64,000 bases of DNA from PALSA-607 sp963825425 (GTDB lineage: Bacteria; Actinomycetota; Actinomycetes; Acidothermales; Acidothermaceae). The notes beneath the pieces were generated by a model. The model saw only the letters and a program-made list of their open reading frames with translations, was not told the DNA's origin and did not search any database. This document shows positions 53,666 to 64,000 of this stretch, one piece after another. Within the stretch, counting starts at the first letter, position 1. Every line of letters begins with the position of its first letter. The stretch lies in NCBI GenBank assembly GCA_963825425.1, contig CAWGTF010000017.1:62001-126000 (forward strand), given 5' to 3'. The translations under genes and the position numbers were made by a program.

Positions 53666-55070
53666 TTACGTGCCCGGACGCCGAGTCATCGCCAGCACGT
53701 CGAGGGCCTCGTCGAGTTGCTCTCGCGTCAACTTTCCGTCCTCGATGTAGCCGCCCTCGATGACGACCTGCCGGATCGTCTTGTTCTCGGCGAGCGATTG
53801 CTTCGCAACTTTGGCAGCGGCCTCGTACCCGATGTACTTGTTCAACGGCGTGACGATAGACGGCGATGATTCAGCAAAGATGCGGCACCGCTCGACGTCC
53901 GCTTCGATGCCGTCAATGCAGCGATCGGCGAGTAGCCGGCTGATGTTCGACAGCAACCGGATCGACTCGAGCAGGTTGCGGGCCATGATCGGGCAGCATC
54001 ACGTTCAGTTCGAGGTTGCCGGCCGCGCCGCCGAACGCGATGGCCGCGTCGTTGCCGATGACCTGCGCGACGACTTGGCAGACGGCCTCTGGCAGCACCG
54101 GATTCACCTTGCCGGGCATGATCGACGACCCGGGCTGCAGGTCAGGCAGGTGGATCTCGCCGAGGCCGGTGCGCGGGCCCGACGACATCCAGCGCAGGTC
54201 GTTCGCCATCTTGTAGAGGCTGACTGCGACGACCCGCAGTGCGCCACTCGCCTCGACCAGTGCGTCGCGCGAGCCTTGCGCCTCGAAGTGGTCGCGCGCC
54301 TCCGTCAGCGGCAGTTGCATCGACTCTGCCAACCGCGCGATCACCTTCTGCGCGAACCCTGGCGGCGTGTTGATGCCGGTGCCCACCGCCGTCCCGCCTA
54401 ATGGCAGTTCGCCGATGCGCGGCAATGCGGTGAGCAGCCGTTCGACCCCAAGGTGCATCGACGCCGCGTAGCCGCCGAACTCCTGGCCCAGCGTCACGGG
54501 GGTGGCATCCATGAGGTGCGTGCGGCCGCTCTTGACGACGGTCGCGAACTCGGTTGCCTTGCGGGACAACGCCGCCTCGAGGTGATTGAGCGCGGGCACC
54601 AGATTGACCAGGATCGACCGCGTCGCGGCGATGTGGATGGCCGACGGGAACGTGTCGTTCGAGGACTGCGACGCGTTCACGTGGTCGTTGGGATGAACGG
54701 GCGCGCCGAGCCTTTCGGTCGCGAGTGTGGCGATCACCTCGTTGGCGTTCATGTTGCTCGAGGTTCCGGACCCGGTCTGGAAAACGTCGATGGGGAACTG
54801 TGAATCCCACTGGCCCGCAGCGACTTCGGCAGCTGCGTCGAGGATCGCCTTCGCGATCGACGGGTCGATGACGCCGAGCTCTGCGTTGACCGCAGCGGCC
54901 ACTCCCTTGATCGACGCGAGTGCGGAGATGAGGTCGCGGTCGATGACCAACCCGGAGACCGGGAAGTTGTCGATCGCACGCTGAGTCTGCGCCCGCCATT
55001 TGGCGTCGAGCGGGACGCGGACATCGCCCATGCTGTCGTGCTCGAGGCGGTACTGGGGCTCTGAGGTCAC
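53666..55070 (-). CDS. fumC: fumarate hydratase class II (frameshifted)
   Basis: FumC is the iron-free, homotetrameric fumarase of the TCA cycle. The family signature GSSIMPGKVNPV is present, as are FQTGSGTSSNMNANEVIA, the active-site region GRTHLMDATPVTLGQEFGG (in part) and the N-terminal RVEHDSMG-type start (YRLEHDSMGDVRVP). One frame change near 53990 (an extra base) joins NLELNVMLP to MARNLLESIRLL. The restored protein of about 467 residues is full length. It leads a run of minus-strand genes and its start is four bases from the glpX stop, so glpX-fumC are co-transcribed, as in other actinobacteria. Confidence 0.95.
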
Positions 55071-55073
55071 GTC

Positions 55074-56116
55074 TTACTCCAGGCGAGTGCGGGCTGGGGA
55101 GGCGAGCGGGTGATCGGCGTGCCGGTGGTCGTAGTCGACGATCGCGTAACCGCGCAGCTTCGACAGCTGGTGTTCGCTTTCGATCGTGCGGATCGTGCCG
55201 CTCTTCGACCGCATCACCAGCGAGCTGGTGACCGCTCCGCCGCCGCGGTACCGGACGCCCCGAACGAGCTCGCCGTCGGTGATGCCGGTCGCAACGAAGA
55301 ACACGTTGTCGGAGCGCACGAGGTCGCCGGTGGTGAGGACCGCGTCGAGGTCGTGACCGGCATCGAGCGCCTTCACCCGCTCCGCTTCGTCGCGCGGCCA
55401 GAGCTTGCCCTGGATGACGCCACCGAGACACTTGACCGCGCACGCCGCGATGATGCCCTCGGGAGTGCCGCCGATGCCGAGCAGTAGGTCGACGCCGGTG
55501 CCTTCGCGAGCGGCCATGATGGCGCCGGCCACGTCGCCGTCCAGGATGAACTTGATGCGTGCACCAGCTTCGCGGATCTCGTTCACCAAACGGTCGTGCC
55601 GAGGACGATCGAGGACGACGACGGTGACGTCCTCGTTCGCACAGCCGTTGGCTTTCGCGATCGCGCGGATGTTCGCGGCGACCGGCGCGTTGATGTCGAC
55701 GAACGGAGCGGCTGCTGCGCCGGTGACCAGCTTCTCCATGTAGAACACCGCGGATGGGTCGTACATCGAGCCGCGCTCGGCGACGGCCATCACGGAGATG
55801 GCGTTGTTCATGCCCATGGCAGTCAGGCGGGTGCCGTCGATCGGGTCGACGGCGACATCGGCCTCGGCACCAGTGCCGTCGCCCACCCGCTCGCCGTTGA
55901 ACAGCATCGGGCGCGTCGTCCTTCTCGCCCTCGCCGATGACGACGACGCCCGCGCATGGCGACCGTTCCGATGAGTCGGCGCATGGCGTCGACCGCGGCG
56001 GCGTCGGCGTCGTTCTTCTCCCCGAGTCCGACCCACCGGCCGGCTGCCATTGCGGCCGCTTCGGTGACCCGGACGAGCTCGAGTGCGAGGTTGCGATCGG
56101 GGGTCTCGGCGCTCAT
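55074..56116 (-). CDS. glpX: class II fructose-1,6-bisphosphatase (frameshifted)
   Basis: GlpX dephosphorylates fructose-1,6-bisphosphate in gluconeogenesis. The metal/substrate motifs are VVVIGEGEKDDAPMLFNGE (in part) and AVDPIDGTRLTAMG, then LGIGGTPEGIIAACAVKCLGG and the C-terminal TSSLVMRSKSGTIR. Two frame changes, near 55950 (before VVIGEG) and near 55912 (before MLFNGE), are each one extra base. Start ATG 56116 (SAETPDRNLALELVRVTEAA) matches the family. It overlaps the xseB stop by four bases (ATGA), so xseA-xseB-glpX-fumC may form one operon. Restored length is about 346 residues. Confidence 0.94.
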
Positions 56117-56388
56117 TCCTGCCCCTCGTTGTCGTCGTCAGCCACGTCGTCATGGGCTGCCGCGTTGTCATGGGCTGGCGCCGTGCCACCGGGCCGCTTG
56201 GCCGCGAGCCGTTGCTTCGCGCCGTCCAGCCAGGATTGGCACTGCTCCGCGAGCTGTTCGCCGCGCTCCCACAGTGTCAACGACGTCTCGAGTGGGAGGC
56301 CACCGGCTTCGAGCTGCCGCACGACGTCGAGCAGCTCGTCGCGGGCCACCTCGTAGGAGATGGCTTGGTCTGTCGTCTGGTCGGTCAT
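56113..56388 (-). CDS. xseB: exodeoxyribonuclease VII small subunit
   Basis: This 91-residue protein has the XseB pattern: SYEVARDELLDVVRQLEAGG, LETSLTLWERGEQLAEQCQS and WLDGAKQRL, forming a helical hairpin. The tail is acidic and disordered. It binds the large subunit to form the single-strand-specific nuclease used in mismatch and damage repair. It lies 58 bp after xseA and overlaps glpX. Confidence 0.93.
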   Translation of the reverse strand: MTDQTTDQAISYEVARDELLDVVRQLEAGGLPLETSLTLWERGEQLAEQCQSWLDGAKQRLAAKRPGGTAPAHDNAAAHDDVADDDNEGQE

Positions 56389-56446
56389 CTGGGTGCTTGC
56401 TCACGGGGGTCAGCGCTCATGGGGGTCAGCGTAGGCCCGGCGATGT

Positions 56447-57670
56447 CTACGCCGAAGGCTCGGTGAGTGTGACCTTCGCGGCAACACGACCAGAAGCGAG
56501 GCGGACGCCGATGGCATCGCCTGGCGAAACCTGCGCGGCCGATCGGAGCACCTGCCCGTCGGCGTCCTGCACGATGGCGTAGCCACGCTCGAGCGTTGCA
56601 GCGGGCGACAGGGTGCGTACCCGGGCCAGCAGGTGCGTGACGTCGTCGGTGGCCCGATCGAGACTCGCGGTCAAGCTGCGGCGGGCCCGCGCCACCGCGT
56701 CGGCGACCTCGACGACTCGCCGCTCGATGTCACGCTCCGGCGTTGCGAGGACCGGTCGCATCCGCAGCGCACGCAGTTCGTCTTGCGCGCGCTCGATGCG
56801 GACCGTGACGTTGCGCAGTGCGCGGTCGCGCAGCAGTGCGATGCGCCGCTGCTCCTCGGCGACGTCGGGCACGATCATCTTGCCCGCGTCGGTCGGCGTC
56901 GATGCCCTCGCGTCGGCGACGAGATCGAGCAGTGGCGAGTCGGGCTCGTGGCCGATCGCACTCACGACGGGCGTGCGGCAGTCCGACACCGCACGCAGCA
57001 GGGTCTCGTCGGAGAACGGCAGCAGGTCCTCGACGCTGCCGCCGCCGCGGGCGATGACGATGACGTCGATCTGCGGGTCGGCGTCGAGAGCCTGGACCGC
57101 ACCGACGATCTCGGCGACCGCGTACGGACCTTGCACAGCGACCGCCTCGACGCGGAACTGGACTGCCGGCCAGCGCCGTTTCGCGTTCTCCAGCACGTCG
57201 CGTTCAGCTGCGGAGCCGCGGCCGCAGACGAGCCCGATCGTGCCGGGCAGGAACGGCAAGGCTCGTTTGCGTTCGGCGGCGAAGAGGCCTTCCGCGGCGA
57301 GCAGTCGCTTCAGCCGCTCGATTCGTGCGAGCAGCTCACCGACCCCGACTGGCCGGATCTCCAGCGCGTGCAGTTGCAGCATCCCTCGCGCGAGGTAGAA
57401 CTCGGGCTTGGCCCAAACGACGACTCGAGTGCCCTCGGTCAGCTGATCCGCCATGGCGTCGACGAGTTGGCGAGCCGCTGTGACGCGCAGCGAGATATCG
57501 GTCGCGGGATCGCGGAGCACGAAGAAGACGGTGTTCGTGCCCGGACGTCGGGTGACCTCGGTCAGTTGACCGTCGACCCAGACCCGGCCGAGCCGCCCAA
57601 TCCACTGCCCGATGGCGTTGGCGACGGTGCGCACCGGGAGCGGAGATTCCGCCGAGGACTCAAGAGCCAC
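56447..57670 (-). CDS. xseA: exodeoxyribonuclease VII large subunit
   Basis: This 407-residue catalytic subunit has an N-terminal OB-fold (IGRLGRVWVDGQLTEVTRRPG in part), then the Exo VII core with VIVIARGGGSVEDLLPFSDE and SAIGHEPDSPLLDLVADARA. Long coiled coils (ALRNVTVRIERAQDELRALR) follow for binding XseB, ending with LERGYAIVQDADGQVL. GTG 57670 (ALESSAESPLPVRTVANAI) is the family start; the frame is open further upstream without homology. It is divergent from ispH, as is common in actinobacteria. Confidence 0.94.
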   Translation of the reverse strand: MALESSAESPLPVRTVANAIGQWIGRLGRVWVDGQLTEVTRRPGTNTVFFVLRDPATDISLRVTAARQLVDAMADQLTEGTRVVVWAKPEFYLARGMLQLHALEIRPVGVGELLARIERLKRLLAAEGLFAAERKRALPFLPGTIGLVCGRGSAAERDVLENAKRRWPAVQFRVEAVAVQGPYAVAEIVGAVQALDADPQIDVIVIARGGGSVEDLLPFSDETLLRAVSDCRTPVVSAIGHEPDSPLLDLVADARASTPTDAGKMIVPDVAEEQRRIALLRDRALRNVTVRIERAQDELRALRMRPVLATPERDIERRVVEVADAVARARRSLTASLDRATDDVTHLLARVRTLSPAATLERGYAIVQDADGQVLRSAAQVSPGDAIGVRLASGRVAAKVTLTEPSA

Positions 57671-57757
57671 ACCGCTGAGCGTAGGTGACCGCCGACGGGC
57701 CCGGCCGGATGCGCCCGACCGGACGCGGCCGGAGCCTCGGGCACCTACGATGGACCC

Positions 57758-58732
57758 ATGACGCAGCCGGTGGTGACCCCCAAGCGGGTGCTGCTCGCCC
57801 AGCCGCGCGGGTACTGCGCCGGGGTCGAGCGAGCGATCGACAGCGTCGAGAAGGCACTTGCCGTTCACGGTGCCCCGGTCTATGTGCGCAAGCAGATCGT
57901 CCACAACAAGCACGTCGTAGCCGATCTCGAGGCGAAGGGCGCGATCTTCGTCGAGGAGACGGCTGAGGTCCCCGAGGGTTCCATCGTGGTGCTGTCCGCG
58001 CACGGAGTCGCACCCGCTGTCTACGTCGAGGCGTCCGAGCGCAACTTGCGGACGATCGATGCGACTTGCCCGCTGGTCACCAAGGTGCATCACGAGGCGC
58101 GGCGGTTCTCCGACGAAGGCCTCGAGATCCTGCTCATCGGTCATGCCAACCACGAAGAGGTTGTCGGTACCGCGGGTCAGGCGCCCGATCGAGTCAAGCT
58201 GGTCGACGGCCCAATCGACGCCGCGCGAGTTGAAGTGCGCGATCCGTCGCGCGTCGCCTGGTTGTCGCAGACCACGTTGTCAGTCGACGAGACACTGGAG
58301 ACTGTCGACGCTCTTCGCGCGCGATTCCCACAGCTGATGGATCCGCCGAGCGACGACATCTGTTACGCCACGCAGAACCGGCAAGCCGCGGTGAAGCAGA
58401 TCGCGCCGGCGTCCGACTTGGTCATTGTCGTCGGCTCACGCAACTCGTCGAACTCCGTGCGACTTGTTGAGGTCGCGCTAGAAAGCGGTGCGCGGGCCTC
58501 GTATCTGGTCGACGACGCTGGCGAGATCGACGAAAGGTGGCTCGACGGTGTGACCACGGTCGGGCTCACGAGCGGTGCGTCAGTGCCCGACTCGCTCGTG
58601 CTCGGCGTGCTGGCGTGGTTGGCCGACCGCGGCTTCAATGCAGTAGAGGAGATCGAGGCGGTGCGCGAAACACTCACCTTCGCGCTCCCGCCGGAACTGC
58701 GGCGCGACATCAAGGCGCACGCAGAGCGCTAA
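57758..58732 (+). CDS. ispH: 4-hydroxy-3-methylbut-2-enyl diphosphate reductase
   Basis: IspH makes IPP and DMAPP in the last step of the MEP pathway with an iron-sulfur cluster. The three cluster cysteines are C20 in PRGYCAGVERA, one in DATCPLVTKVH and one in DDICYATQNRQ. The substrate-binding SHGVAP, HANHEEV and SRNSSNS motifs are intact. Length (324 residues) is normal. It provides precursors for the Z-prenyl synthase at 50.2 kb. It is divergent from xseA across 87 bp. Confidence 0.96.
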   Translation: MTQPVVTPKRVLLAQPRGYCAGVERAIDSVEKALAVHGAPVYVRKQIVHNKHVVADLEAKGAIFVEETAEVPEGSIVVLSAHGVAPAVYVEASERNLRTIDATCPLVTKVHHEARRFSDEGLEILLIGHANHEEVVGTAGQAPDRVKLVDGPIDAARVEVRDPSRVAWLSQTTLSVDETLETVDALRARFPQLMDPPSDDICYATQNRQAAVKQIAPASDLVIVVGSRNSSNSVRLVEVALESGARASYLVDDAGEIDERWLDGVTTVGLTSGASVPDSLVLGVLAWLADRGFNAVEEIEAVRETLTFALPPELRRDIKAHAER

Positions 58733-58776
58733 GGCGTTGGGCGGACGGCGATGAGTCGCCGCCGTTAGTTACCCGG

Positions 58777-59501
58777 CTAGTTTCCCGGCGCGCGACCGGC
58801 TCGGTGGCGGTACCAGACGATCGCTGCTGCGGCGGCGGTGCCGGCCCACAACGTTGGAGCACCGGTGACGAACGCGTTGCCGATGTAGATCGCCTTGCGG
58901 GTGATGAATCCGCCGCTCTGGTCGTGGGTGTCGACAATGCTCAGCGCGGCGATCAGGACGCAGTAGAGCAATGGCGGCGCGACGATCGCGGTGGGCAGAT
59001 CCCGGCGGCGGACGACGAGCGCTCCGACAGCGCTGGTGAAAACGAAGACGAAGGCGAAAGCCGCGCCTCGGTGGCCGGCGAAGGCGACCTCGAGCAGCCC
59101 GACGAGGCCGGTGAGGATCAGGATCAGAACGACGACGCCGCGACCGGTGACGCCTCTGCCCGAAACGACGCGGCCGGCCTGCGGACGGGCCTGCGTCGAA
59201 GCGCCAGCGGGGGTAGCCGGATCAGCCTGGACGGTTTCGGACGCGGCGGTTTCGGGGTGCGGGTGGCGCGCCGGTCGGGGTTCGTCCCTTCGAGCAGCAC
59301 GGCTCCGGACAGCAGCGCGCCGGACAGAGCCGACCCCGACACCTCGAGCCCGGGCAGCTCAGAGCCGGGCCTTTCGGGGCGCGGCATCTGCGGACGGGGC
59401 CGGACGGGCACAGCGGCTAGGTCGGCGCGCGGCGGGGTCAGCGGATCGAGCACCGGCTCGACGAACAGCGGCTCGGGCAGCGGCTCGGCTGGTTCGGACA
59501 C
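58777..59501 (-). CDS. DUF6542-type membrane protein with Pro-rich N-terminus (frameshifted)
   Basis: The first 110 residues are Pro/Glu/Arg-rich and disordered (EPLPEPLFVEPVLDPLTPPR). After a frame change near 59195, four membrane helices follow: VVVLILILTGLVGLLEVAF, AAFAFVFVFTSAVGALVV, PPLLYCVLIAALSIVDTH and WAGTAAAAAIVWYRHRAG, ending RAPGN. This layout fits the DUF6542 proteins found near ispH and xseA in actinobacteria. The function is unknown. Total length is about 240 residues. Confidence 0.72.
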
Positions 59502-59546
59502 GGACCCACGCTAAGCGCCGAAGGGCCGTCGCGCAGCACGACGCGC

Positions 59547-60929
59547 TCAGCCGGCCGCGTGTTCGCCTGGTTCGAAGAGCGGATCGGGCATCGGCGGACG
59601 CAGCGCGACCAGGCTCTCGTTCGCGGAGGCGACCAGCTCTGACTTCTGCACCTTGCGGGCCACCAGCTCGATCGGCTTGGGCGCCTCGAGCTCTTCGGTG
59701 GTCACCTTCAGGTCGACCAGCCGCCGGGCAGTGGTGAACACGCGCGACTCAAGAGAGGCCACGGTCTCGTTGTAGCTCTGCACGGCGGAGTTGAGGCGGG
59801 TGCCCAACGTGCCGACGTGGCGCCCCATCGTCGACAGCCGCGCGTACAGCTCGCGGCCGAGGGTGAGGACGTCGTGGGCGTTCGCGGCGAGTGCCTCCTG
59901 GCGCCAGGTGTAACCGACGGTGCGGAGCAACGCGATGAGGGTAGCCGGTGTTGCGATGACGACGTTCTTCTCGAACGCGTACTGCAAGAGTGCCGGATCC
60001 TGCTCGAGTGCCGCGTTGAGGAACGTCTCTGCCGGAATGAACATCACGACGAACTCTGGCGTGTTCGGCAGCAGATCCCAGTACGCCTTAGCGCCGAGCT
60101 GATCGATGTGGTCGCGCAGGTGACGCGCATGACGCTTGAGGTGATGCGCCCGCGTTGCCGCCGTCGTCGCAGCGTCCGTCGCGTTCTCGTCGATGGCCAT
60201 CGCATCGAGGAAGCCGACGAGGGAGACCTTGGCGTCGACGACGACGTGCTTGCCGCCGGCCAGGTTGACGATGAGGTCTGGACGCAGCATGCCATCGGGG
60301 GTGTTCACGGACTGCTGCTCACCGAAGTCGCAATGCTCGATCATGCCGGCGAAATCGACCACCTGACGAAGCTGGTGCTCGCCCCAGGCCCCGCGGGTCT
60401 GCGGCGCGCGCAAGGCCGCGACGAGCTGCGACGTCTCTTGCTGCAACTTCTCCGACGTCTTGCCCATCTGTGCGACCTGTGTGCGTAGAGCGGCGTAAGC
60501 GTCCGTGCGCTCCTTCTCGACGTCCTTCATCTGCTTTTCGACGTTTGTGAGGGTCTCTTTCAGCGGACTGACAAGCAGCTCGATCGCCTGCTGTCGCTTC
60601 TCGAGATCGCCGGTCGACTCCGCGGTGACTCGCTTGATCAGTTCGTCGGCGCGCTCGATAAACGCCGTGCTGTTCTTGTGCAGCGCGTCGGAGGACAGCG
60701 CCGCGAACGTCTCGCGCATCTTCTCCTGCGTGAGATTCGCCAATTGGAGCTGCTCGGCGGCGTACGTACGCACTGCATCGAGTTGCCGCGTGGCGCTGGA
60801 CCGGGTCTCATCGAGAGTGGCGGACAGGGCGGCGATCGTCGCGCTCGACCGTGACTTGGCGAGCAGGAATCCGATCGCGGCGCCCAACGCGAGGCAAAGC
60901 GCGAGCAAAATGACCGAAGTTGCGTTCAT
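59547..60929 (-). CDS. rmuC: DNA recombination protein RmuC
   Basis: This 460-residue protein has an N-terminal membrane helix (VILLALCLALGAAIGFLLA), a long coiled coil (residues about 30-165) and the RmuC nuclease-like domain: RGAWGEHQLRQVVDFAGM, RPDLIVNLAGGKHVVVDAKV (in part), EFVVMFIPAETFLNAALEQD (in part) and IATPATLIALLRTVGYTWRQ. RmuC limits DNA inversions between short inverted repeats and restrains some phage defence or plasmid DNA processes. ATG 60929 gives the hydrophobic start. It is intact and divergent from the next gene. Confidence 0.93.
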   Translation of the reverse strand: MNATSVILLALCLALGAAIGFLLAKSRSSATIAALSATLDETRSSATRQLDAVRTYAAEQLQLANLTQEKMRETFAALSSDALHKNSTAFIERADELIKRVTAESTGDLEKRQQAIELLVSPLKETLTNVEKQMKDVEKERTDAYAALRTQVAQMGKTSEKLQQETSQLVAALRAPQTRGAWGEHQLRQVVDFAGMIEHCDFGEQQSVNTPDGMLRPDLIVNLAGGKHVVVDAKVSLVGFLDAMAIDENATDAATTAATRAHHLKRHARHLRDHIDQLGAKAYWDLLPNTPEFVVMFIPAETFLNAALEQDPALLQYAFEKNVVIATPATLIALLRTVGYTWRQEALAANAHDVLTLGRELYARLSTMGRHVGTLGTRLNSAVQSYNETVASLESRVFTTARRLVDLKVTTEELEAPKPIELVARKVQKSELVASANESLVALRPPMPDPLFEPGEHAAG

Positions 60930-61004
60930 GTCTCGCATCGTGGCAGGGGTGGCTGACAAAACTTCGTCATGCCACGCCGGACGCGACGCGACTAGGGTCG
61001 GGCG

Positions 61005-61568
61005 ATGCCTATCGAGGTGGTGCGTGGGCCCGTCATGATCCGCTCGTGGCATCGGTCGGACGCCGCGGGGCTAGCGCGGGTGATCGTCGACAACCTCGAT
61101 CACCTTCGGCCATGGATCGCCGTGGGCACGCGAACTGCCGGACAACCGCGCGCGAAGTCCGCGGCATCGACCGGCGCTTTCCTGCTCGAGGCGGTCACCA
61201 AACCGGACGAGTTCGGTGGGCGTTGTTCTCCGATGGCGCAGATCGTTGGTGGAGTCGGGACTGCACCCGCGCATCGGCCCGGGCGGCTTCGAGATCGGCT
61301 ACTGGGTGCGCAAAGACTTCACCCGCCGCGGGATCGCGACGGCTGCCGCGAGCGCCCTGACCGATCACGCGTTCGCGCGGCCCGACATCGACCGGCGTCG
61401 AGATCCACCACGACCGGGCCAACGTGGCGAGTGAGGGTGTTCCGCGCCGCGCTTGGCTACGCCCTGGTCGGTGAAGAGCCCAGCGTCATCGCGACACCTG
61501 AGCAAAGCGGCGTCCATCTCGTTTGGCGGCTCACCCGCGACGACTGGGCGGCGCAGCACGGCCCGTAG
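61005..61568 (+). CDS. GNAT acetyltransferase, heavily frameshifted (possible pseudogene)
   Basis: Pieces of a RimL-like GNAT appear in all three frames: VMIRSWHRSDAAGLARVIVD, AFLLEAVTKPDEFG, FSDGADR, LHPRIGPGGFEIGYWVRKDF with RRGIATAAASALTDHAF as the acetyl-CoA motif, VEIHHDRANVASEGV, and finally ALGYALVGEEPSVI to the stop at 61568. At least five one-base changes are needed within 560 bp, more than in any other gene here. It may be a genuine pseudogene or just a poor stretch of sequence. It precedes ychF by 11 bp on the same strand. Confidence 0.65.
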   Translation: MPIEVVRGPVMIRSWHRSDAAGLARVIVDNLDHLRPWIAVGTRTAGQPRAKSAASTGAFLLEAVTKPDEFGGRCSPMAQIVGGVGTAPAHRPGRLRDRLLGAQRLHPPRDRDGCRERPDRSRVRAARHRPASRSTTTGPTWRVRVFRAALGYALVGEEPSVIATPEQSGVHLVWRLTRDDWAAQHGP

Positions 61569-61579
61569 ACTCGCCGGTT

Positions 61580-62665
<1,086 letters not shown>

Positions 62666-62681
62666 TCGCTCTGTTGCCGTC

Positions 62682-62735
62682 GAGTGAAGGAATTCGGTCG
62701 TATTCTTCGCGGAAAACCCCGAAATTCCTTCACTC
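62682..62735. terminator. bidirectional stem-loop between ychF and the NagB-like gene
   Basis: GAGTGAAGGAATTCGG (62682-62697) faces CCGAAATTCCTTCACTC (62719-62735), with one bulged base and a 21-base loop. It lies in the middle of the 91-bp gap between two convergent genes, where it can end transcription from both sides. Confidence 0.65.
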
Positions 62736-62756
62736 GGCGACTCGCCGGGCTAGGGG

Positions 62757-63638
62757 CTACAGCCCGAAATCCCAGTCGGGGTTGTGACTGATCGGGTGGT
62801 CCGCTGTTTCTCGAGTGGCGGTCAGAAGGGCGTCGCCGTGTTCCTGCAACAGAGTTACCGGGTAGCGGGAATCGGGCGGGCTGAAAAGGCCGACACGTAA
62901 GCTGGTTTGCTTCCATGCGCCGGTGTCGCTGAAGAGTCTGATTTTCGTTGCGGCCAGGATCTGACGCATTCCTAAGGTGACCGACATCGGTGGTGCGAAC
63001 TGGTAAGCGGTTCCGAGGTCGCGCTGGGCGAGGGCAAGTACGGTATCGAGATTGTTCTCTTGGATGCGGACGGTCGAAGTGCGGACATCCTCGACGGAGA
63101 GTTCGCTATAGGGGTTTCGGCGTGCCTGGTTGTAGGCGACGTGACCGTCTTGGCCCCAGCCGCCGTAAACGAGGTCGACCGGCTTGAGGTCGAGTAGGCG
63201 CTCGACCTCCGCCATGGTCGCCGGTTCGAGCCAGTGACGGTTGCTCTCCGGGACCGCCAGATCCGGGTCGATCGGTCCGTAGAAGTGCTTCTCCATGACG
63301 CCGCGGAAGGAGAACGGGTGGGCGCGGGGAAGCGTGCGTCCCTGCCAGTCGAGGCATTCATCCATGTGGAAGACCTCGACATGCTTCAGGCTGATCCGCT
63401 CGGTGTTGACGAGGCTCGCAAACGATTGATACCAGGCACGCGGTCCGCACGGGATGATCGCCCGCAGAACTCGATCGGATGACGCGGCGAGCGACACCTC
63501 GTTGGCGAGCTCACGTGCCATCAACTGCCCCATGCTCGCGCTCGTGTCCGTGAGCCGCAGCGGGATTCGCCTGCCCGGATGGTCCACGAGATCGTCGACA
63601 TGGATGCCGCACCACTCGTAGAGGTCGCCATTGTTCAC
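62757..63638 (-). CDS. glucosamine-6-phosphate deaminase-like (NagB/SugP isomerase) protein
   Basis: This 293-residue protein matches the NagB/6-phosphogluconolactonase fold. It has IPCGPRAWYQSFASLVNTE (in part) in place of the P-loop-like GGSTP, VEVFHMDECLDW as the catalytic aspartate region (usual motif FNMDEY/FHLDEY), VYGGWGQDGHVAYNQA for GIGxDGHIAFNEP, and SVTLGMRQILAATKI near the end. The motif changes suggest a sugar-phosphate isomerase other than standard NagB. It sits next to a GntR/UTRA regulator gene, typical for amino-sugar catabolism. ATG 63638 is a sound start. Confidence 0.85.
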   Translation of the reverse strand: MNNGDLYEWCGIHVDDLVDHPGRRIPLRLTDTSASMGQLMARELANEVSLAASSDRVLRAIIPCGPRAWYQSFASLVNTERISLKHVEVFHMDECLDWQGRTLPRAHPFSFRGVMEKHFYGPIDPDLAVPESNRHWLEPATMAEVERLLDLKPVDLVYGGWGQDGHVAYNQARRNPYSELSVEDVRTSTVRIQENNLDTVLALAQRDLGTAYQFAPPMSVTLGMRQILAATKIRLFSDTGAWKQTSLRVGLFSPPDSRYPVTLLQEHGDALLTATRETADHPISHNPDWDFGL

Positions 63639-63793
63639 AGTCGCTTGCCTTACCCTTAGCGTTCGTTGCGAGGATCAATCGAGTTCTGGTTGCAGCCGGC
63701 CACGCGCGCGCCAATCCAACCTGCGGCACCGGCGTCCGGGTGATCGAGGCCTGCGCGGCCGACCGTTAGCGGCGTGGTGGATCGGCGCCTCGT

Positions 63794-64000
63794 CTAGGCG
63801 TGCAGCCGGGAGCGGAAGCGGTATCGGTCTCCGCGGTAGATGATCACGCCGCTCTCCAATGCCCGGCCTCGGGCGTCGTAGAAGGCCTGACGAACCTTGA
63901 GGAGGGGAAATCCGATATTGGCCTTCAAGAGGCCGGCGAGCTCGGAGTCGGCGATGATGGCCTCCACAAGGGTCTCCGCTGACGTGACTGTCGCATCCGC
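63794..64000 (-). CDS. GntR-family regulator, C-terminal UTRA domain (partial)
   Basis: The last 68 codons of a gene entering from beyond the window are visible. They read TSAETLVEAIIADSELAGLL, then GFPLLKVRQAFYDARGRALE, then SGVIIYRGDRYRFRSRLHA and a TAG at 63794-63796. The phrase 'Y-D-x-x-G-R-A-x-E-x-G-x-x-x-Y-R-G-D-R-Y' is the hallmark of the UTRA ligand-binding domain of HutC/NagR-type repressors, which respond to amino-sugar phosphates or similar. It is on the same strand as, and upstream of, the NagB-like gene (155 bp), which it probably controls. Confidence 0.85.
   Translation of the reverse strand, partial: ADATVTSAETLVEAIIADSELAGLLKANIGFPLLKVRQAFYDARGRALESGVIIYRGDRYRFRSRLHA

Overview
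The window is GC-rich chromosomal DNA from a member of the Actinomycetota. Lineage markers are a mycothiol S-conjugate amidase (mca), a Ddn-like F420-dependent oxidoreductase, a SARP-type regulator, a DUF222/HNH protein, a Z-isoprenyl diphosphate synthase of the Rv1086 type, GTG/ATGA-coupled operons and frequent GTG starts. A deep-branching, non-mycobacterial and non-Streptomyces lineage (Frankia/Geodermatophilus/Nakamurella-like) is plausible, but this is inference.

Layout. 0-6 kb: ppx/gppA, a stand-alone I9-like protein, a cupin + sulfurtransferase pair, a DUF1059 protein divergent from a SARP regulator, a family-5 uracil-DNA glycosylase, type II NADH dehydrogenase and an unusual tRNA with anticodon UAA. 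6-13 kb: a sensor-type diguanylate cyclase, a thiolase, cystathionine beta-synthase, an alpha/beta hydrolase coupled to a Ddn-like protein, and a 30-residue lipoprotein. 13.1-13.55 kb is a strange alternating purine-pyrimidine tract in front of a DUF222/HNH gene. 15-22 kb: a two-component system, an AAC(6')-like acetyltransferase, MscS, cystathionine gamma-synthase/lyase (with the beta-synthase at 10 kb this suggests transsulfuration) and an MFS exporter. 21-30 kb: a MoxR-like ATPase + VWA pair, a FIST sensor protein, a PHP phosphoesterase, a PRC-barrel protein, a hydrolase and threonine dehydratase. 30-35.5 kb: a repeat-rich membrane protein, a DrrAB-type ABC exporter, greA, mca and arfB. 35.5-45 kb is an accessory island: three predicted beta-propeller lipoproteins, two GNATs, an M48 peptidase, three copies of a palindromic repeat and an IS30-family element. 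45-64 kb: alkylation repair (ada-alkA, ogt), a DUF255 thioredoxin-like protein, a Z-prenyl synthase, an 845-bp gene-free region before an APF-like secreted protein, then conserved housekeeping genes fumC, glpX, xseB, xseA, ispH, rmuC, ychF, a NagB-like protein and the end of a GntR regulator.

The main caveat is that about 40 single-base reading-frame breaks hit roughly 20 genes, including greA, fumC, glpX, ilvA and mca. Most look like one extra base. I treat these genes as CDS spanning the break, because sequencing or assembly error is the simplest explanation. Genes given here as 'frameshifted' read continuously only if the frame is changed at the stated place.
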